Shown: positions 38,626 through 48,500 of the stretch, one piece after another
Numbering within the stretch: position 1 is the first letter of the stretch
Layout: every line of letters starts with the position of its first letter
Source: Candidatus Saccharimonadota bacterium
GTDB taxonomy: Bacteria; Patescibacteriota; Saccharimonadia; Saccharimonadales; Saccharimonadaceae
Assembly (NCBI GenBank): GCA_009777625.1
Contig: WRLL01000005.1
Span: forward strand, 1-53,677
Reading direction: 5' to 3'
Length of the DNA stretch: 53,677 nt
The notes under the pieces: generated by a model
The model's database searches: none
What the model saw: the letters and a program-made list of their open reading frames with translations, nothing else
Told to the model about the DNA's origin: nothing
Translations under genes and position numbers: made by a program

Positions 38626-39345
38626 TCAATCTTCTATCCTGGTTGCAAATCGCGCCGCGGCAAAATCCCAATCGACGTGCTCCCACCAAGCCTTGACATA
38701 ATCCGCCCGGGCCCATTTGTAATCCAGATAATAAGCATGTTCCCAGACATCCAGCCCAATAACCTCAGCATCCTTTGGCAAATCCTGTCGCGGCGTAGCC
38801 GCAATCGAAAGATCCTCGAGCAGCCAAACCCAGCCTGAACCAAACAAACCAACAGCCGCCTTCTCAAATTCATCGACGAAATTTTGGAAAGTTCCATATT
38901 TCGCATTCAACTTCTCAGCCAATTCACCGACCGGCTGGCCATCCGAATGCGGCGTCAACATCCGCCAAAAACCAGCGTGATTAAAATGTCCGCCGCCCTG
39001 ATTAATCAAAGCATGACGCAAATCCTCTGGAATCTTTTCGTCCAAACGACCTTTTCGAATATCATTAAGAAGCTGCGCCAAGCACGAATATTCCGGATAA
39101 ATTCCCGCGTCGGCAATTGTCGGCAGTCCCTTCATACCCAATTTTTCCAAAGTTTCCTCAGGGGCGAAATCGCCATTCGATCCAAAATACTCCGCTCGCA
39201 CATCAGCCGGCAACTGCTCGACCGCCGCATTCAACTTGTCAACATAAGTCTGATGATGGTGATCGTGATGCGCCTGCATCGTTGCCTCTGACACCCACGG
39301 CGCTAGCGCCGCGTAGCCGTACGTCAATTCCGGTAGTTTGAACAT
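38626..39345 (-). CDS. sodA: Fe/Mn superoxide dismutase
   Basis: MQAHHDHHHQTYVDKLNAAVEQLP, GGGHFNHAGFWRML, GLDVWEHAYYLDYKWARADYVKAWW. Confidence 0.92.
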   Translation of the reverse strand: MFKLPELTYGYAALAPWVSEATMQAHHDHHHQTYVDKLNAAVEQLPADVRAEYFGSNGDFAPEETLEKLGMKGLPTIADAGIYPEYSCLAQLLNDIRKGRLDEKIPEDLRHALINQGGGHFNHAGFWRMLTPHSDGQPVGELAEKLNAKYGTFQNFVDEFEKAAVGLFGSGWVWLLEDLSIAATPRQDLPKDAEVIGLDVWEHAYYLDYKWARADYVKAWWEHVDWDFAAARFATRIED

Positions 39346-39440
39346 TTTGCCCTCCTATTTCATAACCATTTTATCACAAAAAGAAAACCGCTGTCAGAAC
39401 AGGATAACAGCGGCAAGAAAATGTATCTGATAAACAAGAA

Positions 39441-39779
39441 CTACGGTGCGGGTTCAAAGTAAGTGCCAGTTGCCCAGATTTCGTTAAATACGTCATATAG
39501 ACGACCAGATGGATCAGTTAGAATTCCGTGCTCAACTATCCTGGCGTTTCGGCTTAATTCGTCTTCTTCTGCTTGGCTCAACGCACCCGCCTCTTCTTTC
39601 TTTAGTGAAAGGCTTCTAAATGTTTTGGCGGCTTCAAGCCATTGTTTATCAATCTCTCTCGTTGCTGAGTAATTACCGATTCCGTCATTTCGGTCCGATT
39701 GAGCTGATGGGTCGTTATAGCCAGCACTGCTTATTCCTAGCTCCATAAAAATCCTTTCTTGTTCCGAATTTTTCCACAA
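39441..39779 (-). CDS. hypothetical protein
   Basis: 112-aa ORF with plausible composition; no family recognised. Confidence 0.5.
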   Translation of the reverse strand: MWKNSEQERIFMELGISSAGYNDPSAQSDRNDGIGNYSATREIDKQWLEAAKTFRSLSLKKEEAGALSQAEEDELSRNARIVEHGILTDPSGRLYDVFNEIWATGTYFEPAP

Positions 39780-39910
39780 AAATGTATTTCATAAAAACAC
39801 ATCTGAAAATTTTAACTCTGTTATTGTAACATAAGTTGTATAAAGATGCAAGTTTTGGTATAATCCTAGTCAAGGAGCGTCGCTCGTATAATCAGAGGGC
39901 GCAAATTTTT

Positions 39911-41731
39911 ATGCTAGAACCAGATAAAATCCGCAACATAGCGATCATCGCCCACGTTGACCACGGCAAAACCACCTTGGTCGATGGGCTATTGAAGCAA
40001 TCTAATACTTTCCGCGACAATTCGGCCGAAATGGCCCAGCAACTGATCATGGACAGCGGCGACCAGGAAAGGGAACGGGGTATCACGATCACCGCCAAAA
40101 CCACCGCGATTCGGTTTGGCGATTACAAAATCAACATCATCGACACGCCGGGCCACGCCGATTTCAGCGGCGAAGTCGAGCGAACTTTGCAGATGGCAGA
40201 CGGTGTTTTGTTGGTCGTTGACGCCGCCGAAGGTCCAATGCCGCAGACGAAATTCGTTCTGTCCAAGGCGTTGCAGCTGGGCCTGAAACCGATCGTCGTT
40301 ATCAACAAAATCGACAAACCAGCCCGCCGAATCCAGGAAGTCGAAAACGAAGTCAGCGATCTGTTTTTGGAACTTGCGACCGAAGATTCACAACTGGATT
40401 ACCCGATTTATTTCGCCGTGGCACGCGCCGGCAAAAGCTGGAATTCAATGCCCGACAATGTTGACGAGCACGCCGACCTGACGCCGATTTTCGAAGCGAT
40501 TGTTTCTGAAATCCCAGCACCAGATGTCGAAGTTGATGGACCATTCCAAATGTTGATTACTTCTTTGCAATATGACAATTTCCTCGGTAAGTATGCGATC
40601 GGCAAGATCGCGCAGGGTGTGGCTAAAAGCGGTTCGGCGGTGAGTTTGATTAACGGCGAAATCGTCACCGCGGCCAAAATCGACAAACTTTTCACCTACC
40701 AAGGCCTGGCAAAATCAGAGGTTAAAGAAGCTGGCGCCGGCGACATCGTGGCTATTGTCGGCGCGACCACAGCCGGCATCGGCGAAACCTTGGCCGACGC
40801 GAACCAGCCCGAAGCCTTGCCGACCATCCAAATCGAACCACCTACTATCAGCGTCTACTTGGGCCCGAACACTTCGCCGTTCAAGGGCCGTGAAGGCGAA
40901 TTCACCACCTCGCGCCAAATCGGCGAAAGACTGAACAGGGAACTCGAAACCAACGTCGCGCTGAAGGTCGAACCCAGCGGCATCGGCTTCACCATCAGCG
41001 GCCGCGGCGAATTGCACCTGTCGGTCCTGATGGAAAGCCTGCGTCGCGAAGGCTACGAATTCGAAGTCGGCCGCCCGCAAGTCGTCCTGAAAGAAGAAAA
41101 CGGTCAAAAACTTGAGCCAGTCGAAGAAGTCTTCGTCGAGGTCGCGCCCGAATTCGCCGGTGCTGTCGCCCAAGAATTCGGCACCCGTCATGCGGAACTT
41201 CTTGGTCAAGAAACGACGACGCAGGGAACTTTGCGGTCGAATTACCGAATCGCCACGCGCGGGCTGATCGGTATGCGAAACATTTTACTGACAGCGACCA
41301 AAGGTACTTTGATCATGAATTCTTTGCCGGCCGGTTATCAGCAACTCGGCGCGAAACTGACAAACCTGCGAAACGGCACATTGATCGCCAGCGAAACCGG
41401 AACCAGCACGCCGTACGCCCTGGCCAACGCCGAATCGCGCGGCGAATTCTTCATCCCGCCCAGCGTCGAAGTTTACGCCGGTCAAATCGTCGGCCTGAAC
41501 GCGCGCAAAGAAGACTTGGAAATCAACGTTACCAAGGCCAAAAACCTGACCAACATGCGATCGAAATCGTCGGACGGCACAGTGCAACTTACGCCTTATA
41601 CTGACCTCAGTTTGGAGCAATGTTTGGATTTCATTAACGACGACGAACTGTTGGAAATCACGCCGAAAAATCTGCGGCTCAGGAAAAGCGAACTCGACCC
41701 AAACCAGCGCAAACGACAAAGTCGCGCGTGA
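39911..41731 (+). CDS. typA: ribosome-associated translational GTPase TypA/BipA
   Basis: [47 protein letters not shown]; whole-length match to the TypA pattern. Confidence 0.95.
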   Translation: MLEPDKIRNIAIIAHVDHGKTTLVDGLLKQSNTFRDNSAEMAQQLIMDSGDQERERGITITAKTTAIRFGDYKINIIDTPGHADFSGEVERTLQMADGVLLVVDAAEGPMPQTKFVLSKALQLGLKPIVVINKIDKPARRIQEVENEVSDLFLELATEDSQLDYPIYFAVARAGKSWNSMPDNVDEHADLTPIFEAIVSEIPAPDVEVDGPFQMLITSLQYDNFLGKYAIGKIAQGVAKSGSAVSLINGEIVTAAKIDKLFTYQGLAKSEVKEAGAGDIVAIVGATTAGIGETLADANQPEALPTIQIEPPTISVYLGPNTSPFKGREGEFTTSRQIGERLNRELETNVALKVEPSGIGFTISGRGELHLSVLMESLRREGYEFEVGRPQVVLKEENGQKLEPVEEVFVEVAPEFAGAVAQEFGTRHAELLGQETTTQGTLRSNYRIATRGLIGMRNILLTATKGTLIMNSLPAGYQQLGAKLTNLRNGTLIASETGTSTPYALANAESRGEFFIPPSVEVYAGQIVGLNARKEDLEINVTKAKNLTNMRSKSSDGTVQLTPYTDLSLEQCLDFINDDELLEITPKNLRLRKSELDPNQRKRQSRA

Positions 41732-41754
41732 TTACAGCTACGATCTCAAGACGC

Positions 41755-41831
41755 GTCATTCTGGGCTTGTCCCAGAATCTAATTAGTTAACAATCATTAT
41801 TCATTGGATCCTGAAACAAGTTCAGGATGAC
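41755..41831. repeat. palindromic intergenic element
   Basis: GTCATTCTGGGCTTGTCCCAGAATC ... GATCCTGAAACAAGTTCAGGATGAC: imperfect inverted repeat, each arm itself a hairpin. Confidence 0.75.
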
Positions 41832-41855
41832 ACTCGGGAGCTCAGAGATTCAAAC

Positions 41856-41912
41856 TTACTTAACCTTAACTCGAACGTAACTTCCGGCGTAACTAACTTT
41901 AATTTTTGCCAT
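41856..41912 (-). CDS. 18-aa basic microprotein MAKIKVSYAGSYVRVKVK
   Basis: Strong SD AAGGAGGAGAAATG; upstream promoter-like TTGTAT-N17-TAAACT. Confidence 0.5.
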   Translation of the reverse strand: MAKIKVSYAGSYVRVKVK

Positions 41913-42004
41913 TTCTCCTCCTTGTATTTTTGTATCGCCCACCACGAATTATTTTTAGTTTAGCACAAGCATTTTGCAAATACAAGTCAAAAGTACACGA
42001 TACT

Positions 42005-42033
42005 ATTTGCGGGGGGGGGCGATGTGCTACAAT
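42005..42033 (+). promoter_or_regulatory. promoter with a G9 homopolymer in the -35/-10 spacer
   Basis: ATTTGC/TTTGCG, G-tract 42011-42019, then TACAAT at 42028-42033; ATG at 42041. Confidence 0.55.
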
Positions 42034-42040
42034 GTGAGTC

Positions 42041-42979
42041 ATGGAAGTCGACCTAAATATTTTTTATACCAGCTTGCTGACAGTTGGAATAATTATTGCG
42101 GTGGGTTTCTTTGCCGGCAAACGCAAATTTATCGACGAACGCACCAACAAAATGCTGGTCAATTTGCTGTTGAACATTGCCTGGCCAGCGGCGCTGCTGG
42201 GCGCGTTCCCGGGCGAATTCAAACCGGAATTATTGCAAACTTTCTTATACGGTGCCGGCGGCGGAGTTGTAGTGTTGGGCGCGGCTATCATTGTGTCGCG
42301 GCTGCTGTTTCCGAAAAAGAAATTCACGAAGAACTATTTTGAATATCAGTTTGCTTTCATTTTTAACAACGCCAGTTTCCTCGGTTTTCCGCTGGTCAGC
42401 TCGATTTATGGCCAGGCCGGATTGGTGCCGTATGCTGGTTTTATTTTGGTTTTCAGTTTGGCTTTGTTTGGCTACGGCGTCATGCTCTTCCGGGAGAAAT
42501 TCAGTTGGCTCGAGGCTGCCAAGACTTTTCTGAACCCCAACGTCATCGCCGTGCTGGTGGGCTTGACGTTCTTTATCTTTAGTTACAAATTGCCGCTGCC
42601 GGTTGGCAATGCAGTCGGCTATATCGGCGCGATGATGACGCCGATGTCGCTGATCGTCATCGGTTACATGCTAAGTCAGGCTAAACTCGGCGCGATTTTC
42701 CGAAAGAAAGTTCTGGTGCTGACCTGTCTGGCGCAACTGACGTTGGGGCCGTTGATTACCTTTATTGTGCTGAAATTGATCGGTGCCCCGAGCGACGTCG
42801 TGCACATTTTGGTGTTGATTCAGGCTCTGCCGACAGCGACCAGCTTGGGCCTGTTTGCCGCGAAATATCGTGGCGATAATGCGCGCGAGAGCTCGGCATC
42901 GGAACTGGTCACTATCAGCACCATCATGTCGGCCGTAACTTTACCGATCGTTATGTGGGCGATGTTTAGTTTGCTATAA
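42041..42979 (+). CDS. AEC (auxin efflux carrier) family transporter
   Basis: 312-aa multi-TM protein; FYTSLLTVGIIIAVGFFAGKRKFIDERTNKMLVNLLLNIAWPAALL. Confidence 0.88.
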   Translation: MEVDLNIFYTSLLTVGIIIAVGFFAGKRKFIDERTNKMLVNLLLNIAWPAALLGAFPGEFKPELLQTFLYGAGGGVVVLGAAIIVSRLLFPKKKFTKNYFEYQFAFIFNNASFLGFPLVSSIYGQAGLVPYAGFILVFSLALFGYGVMLFREKFSWLEAAKTFLNPNVIAVLVGLTFFIFSYKLPLPVGNAVGYIGAMMTPMSLIVIGYMLSQAKLGAIFRKKVLVLTCLAQLTLGPLITFIVLKLIGAPSDVVHILVLIQALPTATSLGLFAAKYRGDNARESSASELVTISTIMSAVTLPIVMWAMFSLL

Positions 42980-42987
42980 TAATAAGT

Positions 42988-45414
42988 GTGAAAAAGTTTA
43001 AGGGACTAACCTCAGATGAGGTCCGCGATCGAATCAAAAACGATCAAACTAACGACGTGCCTGACCGCTCGTCGCGCAGCGTTCGTCAGATTCTTTATGG
43101 CAACATTTTCACGCGGTTCAACGCACTGCTAGCGATACTGATGCTGGTTGTTATTCTGATCGAACACAGCCCGCGCAATGCCCTGTTTTTCTTTATTGCA
43201 GTTGTTAACAGCGGTATCGGCATCTTCCAGGAATTGCGCGCCAAGCGGGTTCTGGACAAGTTAGCTATTCTGGCTGCGCCGCTTGTTACTGTGATCAGAG
43301 ACGGCCGCAATCACGAAATCGCTGTCAAAGATGTAGTCCAAGACGACTTGATCCGGCTAAGACTTGGCGACCAGATTGTAGCTGACGGTGAAGTCCTTGA
43401 CAGTAGCGAACTAGAAATCGACGAAAGTCTGCTAACCGGCGAATCCGACCCCGTCGTAAAAGCCACCAGCGACCAAGTTCTCAGCGGCTCGATCGTCGTC
43501 GCCGGCAGCGGTGTCATGCGGGCCGACAAAGTTGGCGCCGAATCGTATTCGTCTAAACTGACCCTAGCGGCCAAAAAATTCCAGCGTGCTGCGTCCGAAT
43601 TATTGATCAGCACTAACCGCCTTTTGAAATGGATTTCGTGGATGCTACTGATTGTTGCGCCGATTTTAGTCGTCGGCCAGCTGCGCGTCGATGGCGGCGA
43701 TTGGCGCATGGCGATCATTCATTCGGTGGCGGCCATTGTTGGCATGATCCCAGAGGGGTTGGTGTTGTTGACCAGCGCGGCCTTTTTCTTGGCGGCGATT
43801 TATTTGGCTCGTCGAAAAGTTCTGGTTCAGCAGATGCCGTCCGTTGAAACTTTGGCGCGGGTTGATACATTATTATTGGATAAGACTGGCACACTGACAG
43901 AGGGCAACATTCGCTTTGAAGCAGTGATTTTAGAGGAAGGTTGTGATTCTGAAACTCCCGATTGTCATTCCGAGCTTGTCGAGGAATCTATGAACCACGG
44001 GCAAGATCCCTCGGCTGCGCTCGGGATGACAAATGACAATAGTATGATAAATCAAATCCTTTCCACCATCGCTCGCCGTGCCAAATCGCCAACCAATGAT
44101 GCCATCGCGTCGGCCTTGAAAAAAATAAAACCCACCGAATTCTCGCGGGAAATTCCGTTCAGCTCGGCTCGCAAATGGAGCGCCATCGAAATCGACAACA
44201 CCAAATTCATATTCGGCGCGCCCGAGGTTGTTTTGGCCGATCCGGCTTATCAAAAGTATCTAAAGAAAGTCAAGAAAATCGCCCGCGAAGGCAAGCGCGT
44301 GCTAGTCTTGGTCAAAGCAGACAAATGGCCCGAAGAAAAGAAGGCTTTTCCGAATTTGGCACCACTCGCGACTGTCGTCCTGAGCGAAAAGATCAGAAGC
44401 GACGCTGCCGAAACTTTGCAATTCTTCGCCAAACAAAATGTCGACATCAAAATCATTTCCGGTGATTCACCATTGACCGTCGCCGCTGTCGCAAAAGAAG
44501 TCGGCCTGCAAAATGTCAAAGAATTCGATGCCCGAAATCTGCCTAACGCCAAAAAAGCGCCAAAGAAATTCTCTAAAATCGTCAGAGAGCACAACGTCTT
44601 TGGTCGCGTCCAGCCCGAACAAAAACGCCAAATAGCCGCCGCCCTGCAAAAGCAAAAACACGTTGTCGCCATGACCGGCGATGGCGTCAATGACGCGCTG
44701 GCCCTGAAGAAAGCCGACCTCGGCATTGCCATGAACAGCGGCGCCAGCGCCACCAAGGCCGTCGCCGAGGTTGTATTATTAGACAACAAATTCTCGCACC
44801 TACCCAGCGTCCTGTCTGAAGGGCGCCGCGTCATCGCCAACATCGAACGCGTTGCTAATCTGTTCATTATTAAAAACGTTTACTCGCTAGTGCTGGCGTT
44901 GGGCGTCACAGTGCTGGGGTTGACTTATCCGTATTTGCCGATCCAGATGACGGTCATCAGCGCGCTGAGCATCGGCATCCCGGCCTTCTTTCTGGCGCTG
45001 GCGCCAAACCAGCAGATTTACCGCCCGGGCTTTTTGAAACGGGTTTTGCGATTCGCTATCCCTGTTGGAATCATCGCTGCTGTTGCCATGATGGCTAACT
45101 ACTACCTGATCCATCGCAGTGGTATGAGCAGTGCCGTGGCCGGCACCAGCGTGTCGATTACGTTGATGATGATCGCGTTAACAGTGTTGATTCTGTTTGC
45201 ACGGCCAGTGCGTGGCTGGAAGCTTGGTCTGATTTTGTCTTCGGGGCTGACTTTCGCGGCCTTTATATTAATACCCAGTTTGGCCGTTCAGTTTCGTTAC
45301 GAGCTGGATATTAGTACTTTACCGACGACATTTATCATCGGTGGAATTGGTATGTTGTTGGTGATTTTCGTTAAGCGAATCGATGACTGGCTGGCTTTGC
45401 GCGCGAAATCCTGA
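42988..45414 (+). CDS. cation-transporting P-type ATPase
   Basis: IDESLLTGESDPV, LLLDKTGTLTEGN, MTGDGVNDALALKKADLGIAM; GTG start. Confidence 0.9.
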   Translation: MKKFKGLTSDEVRDRIKNDQTNDVPDRSSRSVRQILYGNIFTRFNALLAILMLVVILIEHSPRNALFFFIAVVNSGIGIFQELRAKRVLDKLAILAAPLVTVIRDGRNHEIAVKDVVQDDLIRLRLGDQIVADGEVLDSSELEIDESLLTGESDPVVKATSDQVLSGSIVVAGSGVMRADKVGAESYSSKLTLAAKKFQRAASELLISTNRLLKWISWMLLIVAPILVVGQLRVDGGDWRMAIIHSVAAIVGMIPEGLVLLTSAAFFLAAIYLARRKVLVQQMPSVETLARVDTLLLDKTGTLTEGNIRFEAVILEEGCDSETPDCHSELVEESMNHGQDPSAALGMTNDNSMINQILSTIARRAKSPTNDAIASALKKIKPTEFSREIPFSSARKWSAIEIDNTKFIFGAPEVVLADPAYQKYLKKVKKIAREGKRVLVLVKADKWPEEKKAFPNLAPLATVVLSEKIRSDAAETLQFFAKQNVDIKIISGDSPLTVAAVAKEVGLQNVKEFDARNLPNAKKAPKKFSKIVREHNVFGRVQPEQKRQIAAALQKQKHVVAMTGDGVNDALALKKADLGIAMNSGASATKAVAEVVLLDNKFSHLPSVLSEGRRVIANIERVANLFIIKNVYSLVLALGVTVLGLTYPYLPIQMTVISALSIGIPAFFLALAPNQQIYRPGFLKRVLRFAIPVGIIAAVAMMANYYLIHRSGMSSAVAGTSVSITLMMIALTVLILFARPVRGWKLGLILSSGLTFAAFILIPSLAVQFRYELDISTLPTTFIIGGIGMLLVIFVKRIDDWLALRAKS
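43963..44031. repeat. 69-bp palindromic element in frame inside the P-type ATPase
   Basis: TGTCATTCCGAG ... CTCGGGATGACA inverted ends; translated CHSELVEESMNHGQDPSAALGMT. Confidence 0.85.
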
Positions 45415-45554
45415 CGTACCTGTGGAAAACTTCTGAAAAAAGTCTTGCATTGCGATTAAGCTTTTGCTATACTAACCCTGACCTCTCCATATAACAGTGG
45501 AGCAGGAATAAATAAATAACGGTGGGAATAAAGTAACCACAGAAAGGAAACAAT

Positions 45555-46187
45555 ATGAAGAAGCTTATCAAAGCGTTTGCCGCAGCCGGTACTGTGGCTA
45601 TGCTTGGTGTAGCGGTCGTACCGCTAACTGCTTTCGCTGCGACTAGCACAACGACGGTTCAGGTTCAACTGACAACCGAATGTGTAGTTGGCGCGGGAGG
45701 AGTGAACGCGGGCGCATCGGTGTTGACGATAAATACCATATCGGCAACGAATCCAGGTGCAGAAATCAGTAGCGCAAGCGGTGACTACATGGGCATCACC
45801 TGCAACAACTCGACTTGGACACTGACTGAGGAAATCAACCCGGGCGGTGGCCGAACGAATAATGACCTGGTTGGTGCATTAGCACCTACAAACACGGATG
45901 TATTCGGGCCGTGGACATCAGGTGCGACCCCGGCTGCCTTTGCAGCCAACACTTGGGGCATGAGATACACCGAGATCACACCTATGACAGGTAACGCTGT
46001 TACTGCAACAGCTTATCACGCAGTTCCATTTGTCGATGGTACTGTGGTGACTACGCCAAATACAATTGCAAATGGCGTAGCGGTGTCTGGCTATAATATC
46101 CAGCAAACATTTGGTGCCAACACAGATGGGTCACTGGCTGCCGATACCTACTCATCGCAGATTCTTTACACCTTGACTGGCGTATAG
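45555..46187 (+). CDS. small secreted surface protein, shared WxL-like domain
   Basis: Signal peptide; FAANTWGMRYTEI; C-terminus YSSQILYTLTGV; promoter TTGCAT-N17-TATACT. Confidence 0.72.
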   Translation: MKKLIKAFAAAGTVAMLGVAVVPLTAFAATSTTTVQVQLTTECVVGAGGVNAGASVLTINTISATNPGAEISSASGDYMGITCNNSTWTLTEEINPGGGRTNNDLVGALAPTNTDVFGPWTSGATPAAFAANTWGMRYTEITPMTGNAVTATAYHAVPFVDGTVVTTPNTIANGVAVSGYNIQQTFGANTDGSLAADTYSSQILYTLTGV

Positions 46188-46306
46188 AGATTGCGTCTCA
46201 ACTCAGCGGCTTTTACCGGGGCCGCCGAGATTGAGCCACAAAAAGGCTTGAAGAAACAATACTGGTTGTGGTAACATATAGGCAGTGTTAATTTATCGGA
46301 GGGGAC

Positions 46307-47317
46307 ATGAAGTATAAAAAATCGTTATTGTTGGTTGGCGTTGCGTTGTTCGGTTGCGTGGCATTGTTCAGCGCGGGGTCAGTTACAGCTAAAATCAACG
46401 AAAAGATAGTTGTAAACAATAGTATTGGCATAGCAGTTTCACCGATGCTGAGTGATCGAATGAACCTGGAGCCAGGTAGCGTAACCGAAGGCAAATTCCG
46501 CGTTCGTTATCCAGCTAGCGAAACTACAGAAGTTTTTGCTGAAATCGCTCCGTACGCAGCCGGCGAGGGTAACAACTACGAGACTGGAGTTTTCAGCAAA
46601 TCGTCAGTCTATACAAAAATGACTGATTGGGTAACGCTAGGGCTAGAAGACTGCACAATCAACAAGAAAGAAGCCGGCCGGATTTACTTCACTATGCGTC
46701 AGCAGGAAGAATGTTATGTTACTTATAAAATCGCCGTACCGAAGGACGCTGTTGGTGGCAGTCAGCACGTAGCGATCTTTGTTCAAACTATACCGAATAA
46801 GGAAGCCAAAGGCGACGGTGCAGTTATAAATGCGTATCGTATTGGTTATCTACTCAAGAACGATATAGATGGCCCAGGCGCCAAAGTCGAAGGCCACGTT
46901 GTCGAGACAAAGATTTCTGGTCCGCTAATGTTTGTGCCGCCGATCACCTCATCAGTCAAAATTGCAAACACCGGGAATCTGGATTTTGAAGCTGAACATA
47001 AAATGACCGTTAAAACTTTCTTTAGAAAAAAAGAAGTTTATAATTCGTCCAAAGATAACAAGGATAGTAACAAAGCGTTAGTCATGGCTGAAACCGAGCG
47101 CGTAATTTCCAATAAATGGAATGGTACGCCAGCTCTGGGCTTATTTAGAGTAACACAAGAAGCAACGGTCCTGGGTGAGACCACTACGCTAACTAAAACT
47201 GTGTTGGTCATCCCCATTGCCTTGATTGTTGCCATTATCGTCGCAATTCTACTATTCGTTCTGTGGATATATGTCAAAGTCAAAAAGAATAATAAAGTTA
47301 GAAAATCGAAAAAATAG
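46307..47317 (+). CDS. DUF916-like membrane protein
   Basis: IAVSPMLSDRMNLEPGSVTEGKFRVRYPASETTEVFAEIAPY...; C-terminal TM plus Lys-rich tail. Confidence 0.62.
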   Translation: MKYKKSLLLVGVALFGCVALFSAGSVTAKINEKIVVNNSIGIAVSPMLSDRMNLEPGSVTEGKFRVRYPASETTEVFAEIAPYAAGEGNNYETGVFSKSSVYTKMTDWVTLGLEDCTINKKEAGRIYFTMRQQEECYVTYKIAVPKDAVGGSQHVAIFVQTIPNKEAKGDGAVINAYRIGYLLKNDIDGPGAKVEGHVVETKISGPLMFVPPITSSVKIANTGNLDFEAEHKMTVKTFFRKKEVYNSSKDNKDSNKALVMAETERVISNKWNGTPALGLFRVTQEATVLGETTTLTKTVLVIPIALIVAIIVAILLFVLWIYVKVKKNNKVRKSKK

Positions 47318-47381
47318 TTGACAAGCCAAATCGCTAATGATAAAATGGGTGCGGAATAGTTAAATAACAAAGATCGATCAC

Positions 47382-48479
47382 ATGAAAAAGCGTAGAATCC
47401 AACTAACAAAGAAAGCTCAGTTCTGGGCAGCAGGCATAGCAGCTGTATTGCTGATAGTTGGTGCGATTGCTATCAAAGTTGGTATGACGCAGCGTGATCT
47501 GGGCGTTCTAGGTACAACAACTGTTAGCGTCACTATAACCTGTGACGGTCCTGTTTGCACCGACCTGGCCGACCAAGTTATTAACAATGGCGCACCAGTT
47601 GCACCCGACGCCAGCGGTGAATACAACGTTAATGATCCGAATGTTACGATAAATACTACCGTTAAAGGCGCCGAACAAATGATCGTAACGCTGACCAATA
47701 GCGCTTATCCGGCGCCGACTGGTTTGGAATTATTCAATCAGATATTTACTGCCAGCGATCCAGCTTTCGGTGCAATAGGAGAGTCATTTGAGATTTTGCC
47801 CCTCAATGGCTTAACCCCGTATCTGCAATTGGGACGCAATGTTTTTGATATTTATATCACCAGTTCAGTTAATCCGTCGCAGAACATCCATCGACAAATC
47901 ATTATCAACTATACCTTGCCCAGCCAGCCCGGACCCGACATTATTGACGCTAACCTGACTAACAAGAATGGCAGCAGTTTGCCTTTTGTGTCTGGTTCGA
48001 CGGACTATGTGGCTAACAGCAACGATTTGCCGCTAAATGTTAATCTGAATGCTAACGACATCAATCGTGTTCAACTGACAGTCACCGATAACGAGGGCAA
48101 CGTCAGCCTGATCTACGACGGGGCGCCATTAACAGCTGGACCATCAGGCTATGCAACCTATGGTATACCTGGGTTGAAAGTTGGTCGAAACGTCATAACT
48201 CTGACAGTAACAGGTCTGAACGGTGCAACTGAAACCATAGAGTGGGTTGTCTATTATTGGCCGACAGGAGTAGAACCGCCGAATACAGGTGTAATTCAAA
48301 TTGGTGATCTGACAATTGCAGTAAGTGATTTGATAATGAGCATAATGATCATCCTAGCATTCTTAATCATCGTGTGCATGGTGTTCTGGAAGAGGCGCCA
48401 TGATCGTAATGGCAAAGGCAAGAATCAAAGGTCTAAGAAAACCAAAAAACAGCGACGGATACAGATTAGATTTATATAA
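47382..48479 (+). CDS. secreted Ig-like protein with C-terminal TM anchor
   Basis: 365 aa; N-terminal hydrophobic segment, beta-rich body, C-terminal TM and basic tail; promoter TTGACA-N17-TAAAAT. Confidence 0.65.
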   Translation: MKKRRIQLTKKAQFWAAGIAAVLLIVGAIAIKVGMTQRDLGVLGTTTVSVTITCDGPVCTDLADQVINNGAPVAPDASGEYNVNDPNVTINTTVKGAEQMIVTLTNSAYPAPTGLELFNQIFTASDPAFGAIGESFEILPLNGLTPYLQLGRNVFDIYITSSVNPSQNIHRQIIINYTLPSQPGPDIIDANLTNKNGSSLPFVSGSTDYVANSNDLPLNVNLNANDINRVQLTVTDNEGNVSLIYDGAPLTAGPSGYATYGIPGLKVGRNVITLTVTGLNGATETIEWVVYYWPTGVEPPNTGVIQIGDLTIAVSDLIMSIMIILAFLIIVCMVFWKRRHDRNGKGKNQRSKKTKKQRRIQIRFI

Positions 48480-48500
48480 GGGCCAGTGGTGGATGAACTT

